Source: a virus. Taken from it: DNA of 24,992 nucleotides. Where the stretch lies: IMG/VR virus record IMGVR_UViG_3300031951_001128, positions 1 to 24,992 of that record; one strand, written 5' to 3'. The notes below the pieces were generated by a model. It did not search any database. It had not been told where the DNA came from and saw only the letters and a list, made by a program, of their open reading frames with translations. Both the position numbers and the translations under genes were made by a program. Below, piece by piece: positions 1 through 4,815 of this stretch. The first letter of the stretch is position 1, and the number at the start of each line of letters is the position of its first letter.

Positions 1-78
1 ATGCAGACAGCTTTTTGGCATCTCTTTGATTCTAAGCAACGATCTGCAATCAAAAAATATAGGGAAGGACAAAAATGA
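1..78 (+). CDS. 3' end of an unidentified early gene (partial)
   Basis: Frame 1 is open from the first base and ends with TGA at 76-78, coding about 25 residues rich in Lys and Arg near the end. Its stop overlaps the SSB start as ATGA, the junction type used repeatedly in this operon, so it is probably the C-terminus of a translationally coupled gene whose body lies left of the window. The ATG at base 1 may simply be an internal Met. A recombination or replication role would fit a neighbour of SSB, but nothing in these residues proves it. Confidence 0.55.
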   Translation: MQTAFWHLFDSKQRSAIKKYREGQK

Positions 79-479
79 GTTCTGTAAATAAAGTGATTCT
101 GATTGGCAATCTTGGGCGAGATCCAGAGATTCGCTATACACAAGCAGGTGATGCAGTCGTTAATCTATCCATTGCTACTGTTGAGAAATGGAAAGACAAA
201 GCAACAGGATCAATGAAAGAATCAACTGATTGGCATCGCGTAGGAATTTTTGGCAGACCAGCAGAAGTAGCAGCGCAATATCTGAAAAAAGGCTCACAGA
301 TATTTGTTGAAGGAAAGATCAAGTACAAAAAATATACAGACAAACTAGGCCACGAAAAAGTCGTTGCGGAAATTCTGTCTGATAATTTTAAGATGCTTGG
401 CAAACCAACAACAGAGCGTTCTCAATCGATGCCAAAAAATGAGCCTGATGAAATACAAGACGATGAAATTCCTTTTTGA
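75..479 (+). CDS. ssb: Single-stranded DNA-binding protein (SSB)
   Basis: This 134-residue protein coats single-stranded DNA during replication and recombination and recruits partner enzymes. The N-terminal ~105 residues form a typical SSB OB-fold: the start MSSVNKVILIGNLGRDPE is family-diagnostic, followed by the usual DWHRVGIFG and GSQIFVEGKI stretches. A short linker then leads to the acidic tip DDEIPF, the conserved partner-binding tail of bacterial SSBs. It is shorter than cellular SSBs (about 170-180 residues) because the linker is short, as is common in phages. The start is fixed by AAGGA at 65-69 and by the ATGA overlap with the upstream frame. It opens the legible part of the early operon. 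Confidence 0.97.
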   Translation: MSSVNKVILIGNLGRDPEIRYTQAGDAVVNLSIATVEKWKDKATGSMKESTDWHRVGIFGRPAEVAAQYLKKGSQIFVEGKIKYKKYTDKLGHEKVVAEILSDNFKMLGKPTTERSQSMPKNEPDEIQDDEIPF

Positions 480-489
480 TGGAGGACTT

Positions 490-636
490 ATGAAATACTT
501 ATTTGCTTTGTGGTTAGCTATTACAGCACCTCTCGTCTATGCTAGTTGCACTTATCACACTTATTGTGATGGCGGTCGCTGTGTGAATTGTTCAACTTGT
601 TGTTATGGGAATAGTTGCCAGACAAGTTGCTATTGA
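490..636 (+). CDS. Small exported cysteine-rich protein
   Basis: A 48-residue protein starting at ATG 490, chosen because GGAGG at 481-485 lies four bases upstream; the longer frame lacks such a site and overlaps SSB. Residues 1-18 form a signal peptide (MKY, hydrophobic core, VYA cleavage-like site). The remaining ~30 residues hold eight cysteines, with many Tyr, Gly and Ser. The first Cys follows VYAS, a poor lipobox, so a soluble periplasmic product is more likely than a lipoprotein. Eight Cys in an oxidising compartment suggests up to four disulfides or metal binding. I do not recognise the family. It follows SSB by 10 bases. Possible roles include superinfection exclusion or envelope modification, but this is conjecture. 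Confidence 0.7.
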   Translation: MKYLFALWLAITAPLVYASCTYHTYCDGGRCVNCSTCCYGNSCQTSCY

Positions 637-797
637 TTAATGAGGGAAAGCAGTTGAACATCAAAAGATGTCAAGGATAGGCTGTGAGTACCTCACCCCA
701 TCAATGGGGGAAAGCGGATACTGTAGTTCGGCATATGCCCCCACGCGGCAGAAGTTCTACAGCGCAGCGAGTACCCCGCCTTTCAAAGTGAGGAATT
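637..797 (+). promoter_or_regulatory. Structured non-coding leader upstream of the 798 gene
   Basis: This is the only sizeable gap in the early operon. It contains several mutually exclusive pairings. GTGAG (684-688) pairs with CTCAC (692-696) around TAC; alternatively CCTCAC (691-696) can pair with GTGAGG (788-793), which contains the Shine-Dalgarno for the ATG at 798. CCCCA/TGGGG (696-700/705-709) competes with TGGGGG/CCCCCA (705-710/738-743). CTGTAG/CTACAG (721-726/757-762) would cross the latter as a pseudoknot. GAGTACC occurs at 686-692 and 769-775. This looks like a cis-regulatory RNA, but I cannot match it to a known riboswitch class. A frame at 668-862 through it looks non-coding. Confidence 0.45.
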
Positions 798-1136
798 ATG
801 AAAGAGTTTGTCACCGATGCAGATGTCGAGAAAGCAATCGACTTCCTACGATTCGAAGCTAACAAAGCTGCCGAAGCTAAAGCCCATCGAATCTACATGA
901 CAGAGTATCGCAAGGTAGTTAAAGCGAACGTCATGCAACGATTCATCAATCAGCCCCATACGACACAAGAACGTAACGCATACTCTGATGCGGAGTATGT
1001 CGCTCATCTTAAAGCAATGAAAGAAGCTATAGCGCAGGATGTTTTCTATGAATGGAAACGTGGTGCAGCCGAAGCAACTATAGAAGCATGGCGCACACAC
1101 AATGCAAACAAACGAGGCGAAGGGAAATTAGGATGA
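798..1136 (+). CDS. Conserved phage protein of unknown function
   Basis: A 112-residue, charged and mainly helical protein, rich in Ala, Glu, Lys and Arg, with no signal or membrane segment. It resembles a family I recall from early regions of proteobacterial phages (an N-terminal DADVEKAIDFLR-like helix followed by KAHRIYMTEYRKVVKA), often near SSB or recombination genes; no function is established to my knowledge. GAGG at 790-793 places the start at ATG 798. The same bases could be masked by the leader's CCTCAC. The TGA overlaps the next start as ATGA, so the two are probably coupled. It could be a helper in DNA processing, but the sequence gives no catalytic motif. Confidence 0.8.
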   Translation: MKEFVTDADVEKAIDFLRFEANKAAEAKAHRIYMTEYRKVVKANVMQRFINQPHTTQERNAYSDAEYVAHLKAMKEAIAQDVFYEWKRGAAEATIEAWRTHNANKRGEGKLG

Positions 1137-1462
1137 GTTATATAGTACAGGTTGCTAACAACAATGCTGATCAATTCTGCGAGGAATTTTTAGATTGGCT
1201 TCCAGAGAATCTTCATGTCTATTATGCATTTGAAGAAGAAGCAATACGCATACATAAACGAGGATTCAAACATTATTCCGCTAGAACAATCGTTCATGTA
1301 TTAAGACATCATTCAGCAGTAAGTGAGAGTGGTAGCCAATGGAAAATTAACGATCATCATAGTCCTTATCTGGCAAGATTGTTTGATATTTTCAATCCTT
1401 GGTATGAGGGCTTATTTGAATATCGCACTACTAAAAAACCTAAGAGGCAATGTGATGACTAA
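1133..1462 (+). CDS. Conserved phage protein of unknown function
   Basis: A 109-residue protein. The start at 1133 was chosen over an earlier in-frame ATG (1052) because it makes the ATGA overlap with the preceding gene and has TTAGG just before it. The core has a recognisable pattern: HYSARTIVHVLRHH, then WKINDHHSPYLARLF, then a C-terminal WYEGLFEYR. I recall this layout in small phage and prophage proteins of unknown function. It is rich in aromatic and His residues and has no membrane segment. It overlaps the next gene by 8 bases. A small DNA-binding protein is possible, but that is a guess. Confidence 0.8.
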   Translation: MSYIVQVANNNADQFCEEFLDWLPENLHVYYAFEEEAIRIHKRGFKHYSARTIVHVLRHHSAVSESGSQWKINDHHSPYLARLFDIFNPWYEGLFEYRTTKKPKRQCDD

Positions 1463-1628
1463 AGAACAATTCAAAAATTTGCTAGAAAAATTATCTTTCG
1501 ATGATGTCGCAAAAGATTTAATGCTGACAAGCTACATGGTCGGATACGACAAAGGAAAGATAGATGGCTTATCAGAAGCCATTGCTATAGCAGAACAAGG
1601 CCTACATAAAAATGCCATTAGACAATGA
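1455..1628 (+). CDS. Small hypothetical protein
   Basis: A 57-residue acidic/helical protein starting MTKEQF. ATG 1455 is preferred because AGAGG at 1443-1447 precedes it by seven bases; the upstream ATG at 1323 would bury the start in the previous gene. It overlaps the previous gene by 8 bases, consistent with coupling. Leu, Asp, Lys and Ala dominate and no motif is recognisable. It could be a small regulator or protein-binding adaptor, but no function can be assigned. Confidence 0.65.
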   Translation: MTKEQFKNLLEKLSFDDVAKDLMLTSYMVGYDKGKIDGLSEAIAIAEQGLHKNAIRQ

Positions 1629-1635
1629 GGACACT

Positions 1636-1836
1636 ATGATTGATGATTCTAACTTAGCTCAATGCTGCTCCTGTGGATTCGTAGATTATTGGGATGAGAT
1701 ACCAAAAGGCCGATGCCCTTGGTCTGAGGACTATTTAACAGAGTGTCCTCGCTGTGGTGATGTCGATAACTTTGCAGACTACACCGTAGAGAGAGCCGCT
1801 AGGATCGAAGCCAAGCTGAAAGAGAAAAATACATGA
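1636..1836 (+). CDS. Small zinc-ribbon-like protein with AKLKEKN tail
   Basis: A 66-residue protein starting at ATG 1636, preceded by GAGG at 1627-1630; an earlier ATG (1612) lacks a site and lies inside the previous gene. Two Cys pairs, CSCGF near residues 10-13 and CPRCGD near 38-41, form a probable zinc ribbon. The C-terminus is IEAKLKEKNT. The IEAKLKEKN codons (1804-1830) recur almost unchanged at the end of the 2057 gene and in weaker form in the 3092 gene. Here AAAGAG within those codons serves as the Shine-Dalgarno for ATG 1833. The stop overlaps the next start as ATGA. Nucleic-acid or protein binding is plausible; the function is unknown. Confidence 0.75.
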   Translation: MIDDSNLAQCCSCGFVDYWDEIPKGRCPWSEDYLTECPRCGDVDNFADYTVERAARIEAKLKEKNT

Positions 1837-2060
1837 ATAGAGAAGACATTATCCGCATGGCGCAGGAAGCCGCCATTATGCCGCCTAATTGGGGAGCTAC
1901 TGAGAACCAATGGCGCAGTCTGGAAGCCTTTGCCAACCTAGTCGCAGCAGCGGAGCGCGAGGCGTGTGCGAAATTTATAGAGCAAGAATATGTAAGGCAA
2001 TTTGATGAGCCGTGGCGTGACAATTTAGCTAAAGCTATCCGCGCAAGGGGGCAAAAATGA
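1833..2060 (+). CDS. Small phage protein with EREACAK and AIRARG motifs
   Basis: A 75-residue protein. The N-terminal part (MNREDIIRMAQEA) is helical and polar, followed by AAEREACAKFIEQE around residues 38-51 and WRDNLAKAIRARG at the end. The EREACAK...AIRARG pattern is widespread at the ends of otherwise unrelated small phage proteins, and the 2460 gene has it too; GAGCGCGAGGC-TGTGC-AA is nearly identical at 1953-1972 and 2691-2710. No function is known. The start is fixed by the ATGA overlap and by the AAAGAG of the upstream junction module. Its stop overlaps ATG 2057 as ATGA. Confidence 0.78.
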   Translation: MNREDIIRMAQEAAIMPPNWGATENQWRSLEAFANLVAAAEREACAKFIEQEYVRQFDEPWRDNLAKAIRARGQK

Positions 2061-2467
2061 CTTATGGACAATGCTCAAGTTGCGGCGGGTTTTGCAAGAA
2101 ATCAGGATGCGAGCGTGAAAACGTGAAGCCTGAACCGGAGCCGGTGGCGCACTCCGTTATTGCTGGCGCACTATTTGATTTCATGGGCTGGCTCACCTCG
2201 CGCAAAGAGCGCATTGTGCTTTCCTCTGCTGATAACGCCTCGCCAGCTGTTGAGGTCATCACTGAATTTGCAAAGATGCGAGGGCTGTCACTGGATGATG
2301 CGAAAGTTCAAGACTGGAACACCGCCCCACCACAGCGCGAATGGGTTGGGCTGACGGATGAGGACATGAATAAGCTGCGGCACTTAGTAGACTGGACTGC
2401 TGGTTGGACATATGTGGACTTTGCAAAAGCCATCGAAGCCAAGCTAAAGGAGAAGAACAGTGGATGA
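2057..2467 (+). CDS. Mosaic phage protein: Cys cluster, DFMGWLTSR domain, AKLKEKN tail
   Basis: A 136-residue protein assembled from three segments. Residues 1-19 hold a Cys cluster (CSSCGGFCKKSGCE) that could bind zinc. Residues ~32-88 match a module I recall from many proteobacterial phage proteins (ALFDFMGWLTSR, then LSSADNASPAVEVI, then FAKMRGLSLDDAKVQDW). Residues ~92-136 carry REWVGLTDEDMNKLR and end IEAKLKEKNSG. The last motif's codons (2432-2458) contain AAAGGAG, the Shine-Dalgarno for the GTG start at 2460. The function of none of the modules is known. Coupled by ATGA to the preceding gene and overlapping the next by 8 bases. Confidence 0.82.
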   Translation: MTYGQCSSCGGFCKKSGCERENVKPEPEPVAHSVIAGALFDFMGWLTSRKERIVLSSADNASPAVEVITEFAKMRGLSLDDAKVQDWNTAPPQREWVGLTDEDMNKLRHLVDWTAGWTYVDFAKAIEAKLKEKNSG

Positions 2468-2861
2468 GGATAAAGCAGAAATAATGCCAAATATAGATTA
2501 CATATATTCGGCTGTGATAGCGGACAGTGAGGCACTGGAAGAGGCGAAGATGACGTTGGAGATCATTAAGAAAACTGATCCGGGCGTTTACGATGAGATG
2601 ATTAACGACACGCTTTCTTTGATTCGCAAAGCGTTGAGCAGTTCTATCCTTAGTGTTGTCGATAGGATGGTTAAAGTAGAGGTAGAAGCAGAGCGCGAGG
2701 CATGTGCCAAGGTGGCAGAAGATATGGGCAACATAGATGGAAACATGAACAAGACATGGCGCAACGGATGTTTTGACGCTGCTTTTGCTATCCGCGAGAG
2801 AGGTGCGCCAGCACTAGAGAAGCTGAACAAAGCCGCTGAGGATAACGGTGAGCCGCTATGA
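2460..2861 (+). CDS. Hypothetical phage protein (GTG start) with EREACAK module
   Basis: A 133-residue protein read from GTG 2460, chosen because AAAGGAG at 2446-2452 sits seven bases upstream; the ATG at 2484 has no such site. The N-terminal ~80 residues are helical and acidic with Leu/Ile heptad-like spacing. The second half contains VEAEREACAKVAEDMG, TWRNGCFDAAF and AIRERG, the same module as in the 1833 gene, then an Ala/Glu/Lys-rich tail. It is coupled by ATGA to the next gene. No function can be assigned; it looks like a unique N-terminal domain attached to a shuffled C-terminal module. Confidence 0.75.
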   Translation: MDEDKAEIMPNIDYIYSAVIADSEALEEAKMTLEIIKKTDPGVYDEMINDTLSLIRKALSSSILSVVDRMVKVEVEAEREACAKVAEDMGNIDGNMNKTWRNGCFDAAFAIRERGAPALEKLNKAAEDNGEPL

Positions 2862-3040
2862 CTGACGATATTGGAGATCGGTTCGCACACCGTCTGGCGA
2901 TCATGCTGGAGTGTATGTGTCTGAACGCAGACAAGAACTATAACGAGGCGCTTAACCTGCTGGACGAGTACCACACGGCATTGCGAGAGCGTGATGATGC
3001 GATGGGTATTCCTTACGTCAGCGGCTTTGGAAAGGATTGA
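2858..3040 (+). CDS. Small hypothetical protein
   Basis: A 60-residue, mostly helical protein, fixed at ATG 2858 by the ATGA overlap with the previous stop. Asp, Glu and Arg are abundant, with two Cys in ECMCLN near residues 18-21. No signal peptide or membrane segment and no recognised family. It lies in an unbroken chain of overlapping small genes and is followed after one base by the 17-codon frame at 3042. Confidence 0.65.
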   Translation: MTDDIGDRFAHRLAIMLECMCLNADKNYNEALNLLDEYHTALRERDDAMGIPYVSGFGKD

Positions 3041-3041
3041 T

Positions 3042-3095
3042 ATGAGCGGAGATCACAACATGAATCAGATGCACATGACGCACGAAGCGCCATGA
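3042..3095 (+). CDS. 17-residue Met/His-rich micro-ORF
   Basis: A 17-codon frame encoding MSGDHNMNQMHMTHEAP, with four Met and three His. Although tiny, it fits the operon architecture: AAAGGA at 3031-3036 lies five bases before its ATG, it begins one base after the preceding stop, and its TGA overlaps the next ATG (3092) as ATGA. It would carry ribosomes to the start of the next gene. The Met/His content resembles copper- or silver-binding peptides, but it may equally be a coupling peptide with no separate role. Confidence 0.45.
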   Translation: MSGDHNMNQMHMTHEAP

Positions 3096-3406
3096 TTGAC
3101 CAAAATGAAATCATACATCTTGGTATCGAAGCTGGAGGATTCTACGAGAACAGACCGTTAATAGAACGATCTTATTTTGTATTTCCTTGTGATGAAGATT
3201 TGATGGCATTCGTACATTTAATTCTGAAGAATCAAAAATGGAAAGACCTATCAACAGCGGAAACCAAGGTGCTATGGACTATGACGCAGAAGCCTAGCGA
3301 ATATGCCAAAGTGATATCTGCCAAATTAAAGGAGAAGAATTTTGACGACATTCGAATCATTGACGACCAGAGAAATAGTATCAAGAATGCTGGAAGTAAT
3401 TCATAG
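3092..3406 (+). CDS. Hypothetical protein with internal AKLKEKN motif
   Basis: A 104-residue protein fixed at ATG 3092 by the ATGA overlap with the micro-ORF. Its body is acidic and aromatic (ERSYFVFPCDEDLMAFVHLI, then QKWKDLSTAETKV). Around residues 75-83 it has ISAKLKEKN, encoded at 3314-3340, the same motif that ends two upstream proteins. Here the frame runs on for 21 residues inside the next gene's coding region. Those residues are probably a by-product of overlap, perhaps after loss of an ancestral stop just beyond KEKN. The codons contain AAAGGAG (3328-3334), the Shine-Dalgarno for TTG 3342. Function unknown. Confidence 0.75.
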   Translation: MIDQNEIIHLGIEAGGFYENRPLIERSYFVFPCDEDLMAFVHLILKNQKWKDLSTAETKVLWTMTQKPSEYAKVISAKLKEKNFDDIRIIDDQRNSIKNAGSNS

Positions 3407-3605
3407 ATGGAAACGAATTCCAGATCATTTGAAATATGGATTTACTAATCCAGATTCACCAATCATTGTGCAAGTAGGAGAGTATGGTTACGAATTAGAA
3501 AGTATTGGCAAACATGATGACATAGATGGCATTGTATTATGCGTTAAAGAAAAGCCTGTTTGCAGATGGAAAGAGTCAGGGTGTAAGACTATACCAACAG
3601 TCTAG
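3342..3605 (+). CDS. Hypothetical protein (TTG start)
   Basis: An 87-residue protein read from TTG 3342. The rare start is preferred over ATG 3387 because AAAGGAG lies at 3328-3334, seven bases upstream, exactly as at the GTG gene at 2460. The protein is mixed alpha/beta with RWKRIPDHLKYGF, VGEYGYELESIG and two C-terminal Cys (VCRWKESGCK). No known family is recognised. It overlaps the preceding gene by 65 bases, the longest overlap in the early operon. Its TAG stop lies inside AGGAGG, the site for the next gene. Confidence 0.65.
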   Translation: MTTFESLTTREIVSRMLEVIHRWKRIPDHLKYGFTNPDSPIIVQVGEYGYELESIGKHDDIDGIVLCVKEKPVCRWKESGCKTIPTV

Positions 3606-3613
3606 GAGGCATC

Positions 3614-3739
3614 ATGGAACTTCTACATATCATTCGCTTCATAGGTGCAGCAATGATGGGTGCTGGATTCTTACTTGGCATTTTAGCTATCGCTTTTTTT
3701 ATTATGTTTTGTATTGATTGCATTGAGGTGGACACATGA
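3614..3739 (+). CDS. Small single-pass membrane protein
   Basis: A 41-residue frame with a strong Shine-Dalgarno, AGGAGG at 3604-3609, four bases before ATG 3614. Residues ~10-34 are an unbroken hydrophobic segment (MMGAGFLLGILAIAFFIMF), followed by a short acidic tail with two Cys. Its TGA overlaps the start of the MazG-like gene as ATGA. Such mini membrane proteins are common in phage early regions and some inhibit host envelope functions; its role here is unknown. Confidence 0.65.
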   Translation: MELLHIIRFIGAAMMGAGFLLGILAIAFFIMFCIDCIEVDT

Positions 3740-4041
3740 ATTACAACATTATTGAAATGGAAGTTGTACGATGGGGCGAAGCAAGAGGTATCATCGGCAA
3801 CAGTACGAGCGCAGCACAAGTAAAGAAAACACAAGAGGAATTAGATGAACTTGTGGCAGCGATATATCACAAAAACAAATTGGAAATCATTGATGCCATA
3901 GGAGATATTATGGTGACGCTAACAATGATTGCAGCTATTGAAGATGTGCCGTTAATTCAATGTTATGAACACGCTTATAACCAAATAAAAAATAGAAAAG
4001 GATTTCTCAATGCAGATGGTATCTGGGTCAAAGAATCTTGA
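3736..4041 (+). CDS. MazG-like nucleotide pyrophosphohydrolase
   Basis: A 101-residue all-helical protein of the MazG-like/dUTPase-type all-alpha NTP pyrophosphohydrolase group. The metal-binding signature is visible: EELDE at residues 34-38 (EExxE) followed by EIID at 50-53 and GD at 56-57 (ExxD). The length fits phage single-domain members. These enzymes cleave nucleoside triphosphates to monophosphate and pyrophosphate, cleaning nucleotide pools or lowering alarmone effects; the substrate cannot be read from sequence. The WGEARGI motif near residues 13-19 is common in phage members. It is coupled by ATGA to the small membrane gene and overlaps the following zinc-ribbon gene by 32 bases. 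Confidence 0.85.
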   Translation: MNYNIIEMEVVRWGEARGIIGNSTSAAQVKKTQEELDELVAAIYHKNKLEIIDAIGDIMVTLTMIAAIEDVPLIQCYEHAYNQIKNRKGFLNADGIWVKES

Positions 4042-4189
4042 ACCTGCTACACCTAGTCCGAGTGGCACTCGGTATTGTTCAAATTGTCAGTTGACTAAAA
4101 ATGCAGTAGGTGGTTTCTGGAAGTTGTACGACAACAAAACCAAACGTAGATGGATATGCAAGCAATGTGCTGAAAAGCGATTTACTTAG
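4010..4189 (+). CDS. Small zinc-ribbon protein
   Basis: A 59-residue basic protein. CSNC at residues 23-26 and CKQC at 50-53 form a four-cysteine zinc ribbon with a 23-residue spacing, separated by an aromatic and Lys/Arg-rich strand region (FWKLYDNKTKRRW). AAAAGGA at 3996-4002 places the start at ATG 4010; a second ATG at 4016 is possible. Its beginning lies within the MazG-like gene. It is the last + strand gene, and its final 8 bases overlap the end of the opposing Rz gene. DNA or RNA binding is plausible; the function is unknown. Confidence 0.7.
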   Translation: MQMVSGSKNLEPATPSPSGTRYCSNCQLTKNAVGGFWKLYDNKTKRRWICKQCAEKRFT

Positions 4190-4652
4190 CCTTTATCGTT
4201 TGGTATTGGTCGTAGCATTGCTTGAGGAGGATTCTTGCTTGGTCGGCTCTGGCAGCTTCCCTTGCAAGAAATTCTGCATCCTCTCTAGGAAGTTCTGCTC
4301 CACTACAGATGACGGTGGGGCATCCAGCATTGGCGGTACTGGACATGGCACTTGCTTTGGTGGCGCGGGATTGCCTGTCGCGCAAGCTGTTAGACAAAGA
4401 GGCAGCGTGAGCAGTAAGATTCTGTATCTCAACATCTTTTTCCTTTCGCAATGTATCTGCTTGTTGCTGTAACAATTGCTCTTTCTCTCGTGCTTCCGCT
4501 TGTGCCTTCGCATATGCGGCTTGCTGTTCGGCGCGTTCCTTATCCCATTGTTGTTGGACATAAGCCTTCCCATCCTGATGGCCTTTGTAATAGCCAACGC
4601 CACCAGCAGTAGAGATGGCAAAGAACACGCCGATCAAAAACCAAGGATTCAT
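4182..4652 (-). CDS. Rz: Rz-like i-spanin
   Basis: A 156-residue inner-membrane spanin subunit that joins the outer-membrane Rz1 lipoprotein to fuse the two membranes in the last step of lysis. Residues ~4-22 form the N-terminal membrane anchor (FLIGVFFAISTAGGVGYYKG). The periplasmic remainder is a long Gln/Glu/Ala/Lys-rich coiled coil (roughly 30-95), then a segment with Cys residues at ~110 and ~115 and a second helix. The Rz1 gene lies wholly within it in another frame, the classical nested arrangement. It is coupled by ATGA to the preceding secreted-protein gene. It ends the leftward late operon. Confidence 0.9.
   Translation of the reverse strand: MNPWFLIGVFFAISTAGGVGYYKGHQDGKAYVQQQWDKERAEQQAAYAKAQAEAREKEQLLQQQADTLRKEKDVEIQNLTAHAASLSNSLRDRQSRATKASAMSSTANAGCPTVICSGAELPREDAEFLAREAARADQARILLKQCYDQYQTIKAK
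4193..4435 (-). CDS. Rz1: Rz1-like o-spanin lipoprotein, nested in Rz
   Basis: An 80-residue lipoprotein read in a different frame within Rz. The start MLRYRILLLTLPLCLTAC gives a signal peptide with lipobox LTAC, so Cys18 would be lipidated and the protein anchored in the outer membrane. The mature part begins Pro-rich (NPAPPKQVPCPVPP), typical of Rz1 proteins. The open frame extends upstream to 4621, but only the start at 4435 gives the signal peptide. It pairs with the Rz C-terminus across the periplasm. The presence of this pair shows a Gram-negative host. Confidence 0.88.
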   Translation of the reverse strand: MLRYRILLLTLPLCLTACATGNPAPPKQVPCPVPPMLDAPPSSVVEQNFLERMQNFLQGKLPEPTKQESSSSNATTNTKR

Positions 4653-4813
4653 TTTTGCCCCGGAACTTTTTTGCCTTCTAACTTCTTATGAACCTTGATT
4701 GTCTTGCAAACTTGCTTGCCATTTACTTCATGACAAACCTTCTTTAGTTCCCCTCCAGCATACGCATTGACACTAAAGGCAGCGATTACTGCAAACATAG
4801 TTAGATTACGCAT
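4649..4813 (-). CDS. Small secreted protein in the lysis cassette
   Basis: A 54-residue protein. Residues 1-19 are a signal peptide (MRNLTMFAVIAAFSVNAYA), with cleavage expected after AYA. The mature ~35 residues are strongly basic, with many Lys and two Cys about nine apart (VCHEVNGKQVC), suggesting one disulfide. It lies two bases after the holin-like gene and overlaps the Rz start as ATGA, so it belongs to the lysis operon. It could help target the cell wall or regulate lysis, but no known family is certain. Confidence 0.7.
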   Translation of the reverse strand: MRNLTMFAVIAAFSVNAYAGGELKKVCHEVNGKQVCKTIKVHKKLEGKKVPGQK

Positions 4814-4815
4814 GA

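Noticed and set aside
654-681. Possible promoter TTGAAC (654-659) with a GATAGG/GGATAG -10
   Set aside because: The -10 matches poorly and the spacer is short (15-16), so it is not supportable.
637-797. tRNA gene in the leader
   Set aside because: No T-loop or anticodon-arm pattern and no acceptor pairing could be found.
668-862. 64-codon open frame through the leader region
   Set aside because: No ribosome-binding site, low-complexity composition and a 65-base overlap with the better-supported 798 gene; the RNA structures explain the sequence better.
3962-4230. Rho-independent terminator at the operon convergence
   Set aside because: Only weak inverted bases (GCGAT/ATCG around 4177-4199) with no T-run following; not listed.
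4436-4621. Longer N-terminus for Rz1
   Set aside because: The additional residues are basic and lack a signal sequence; the start at 4435 gives a lipoprotein signal and lipobox.
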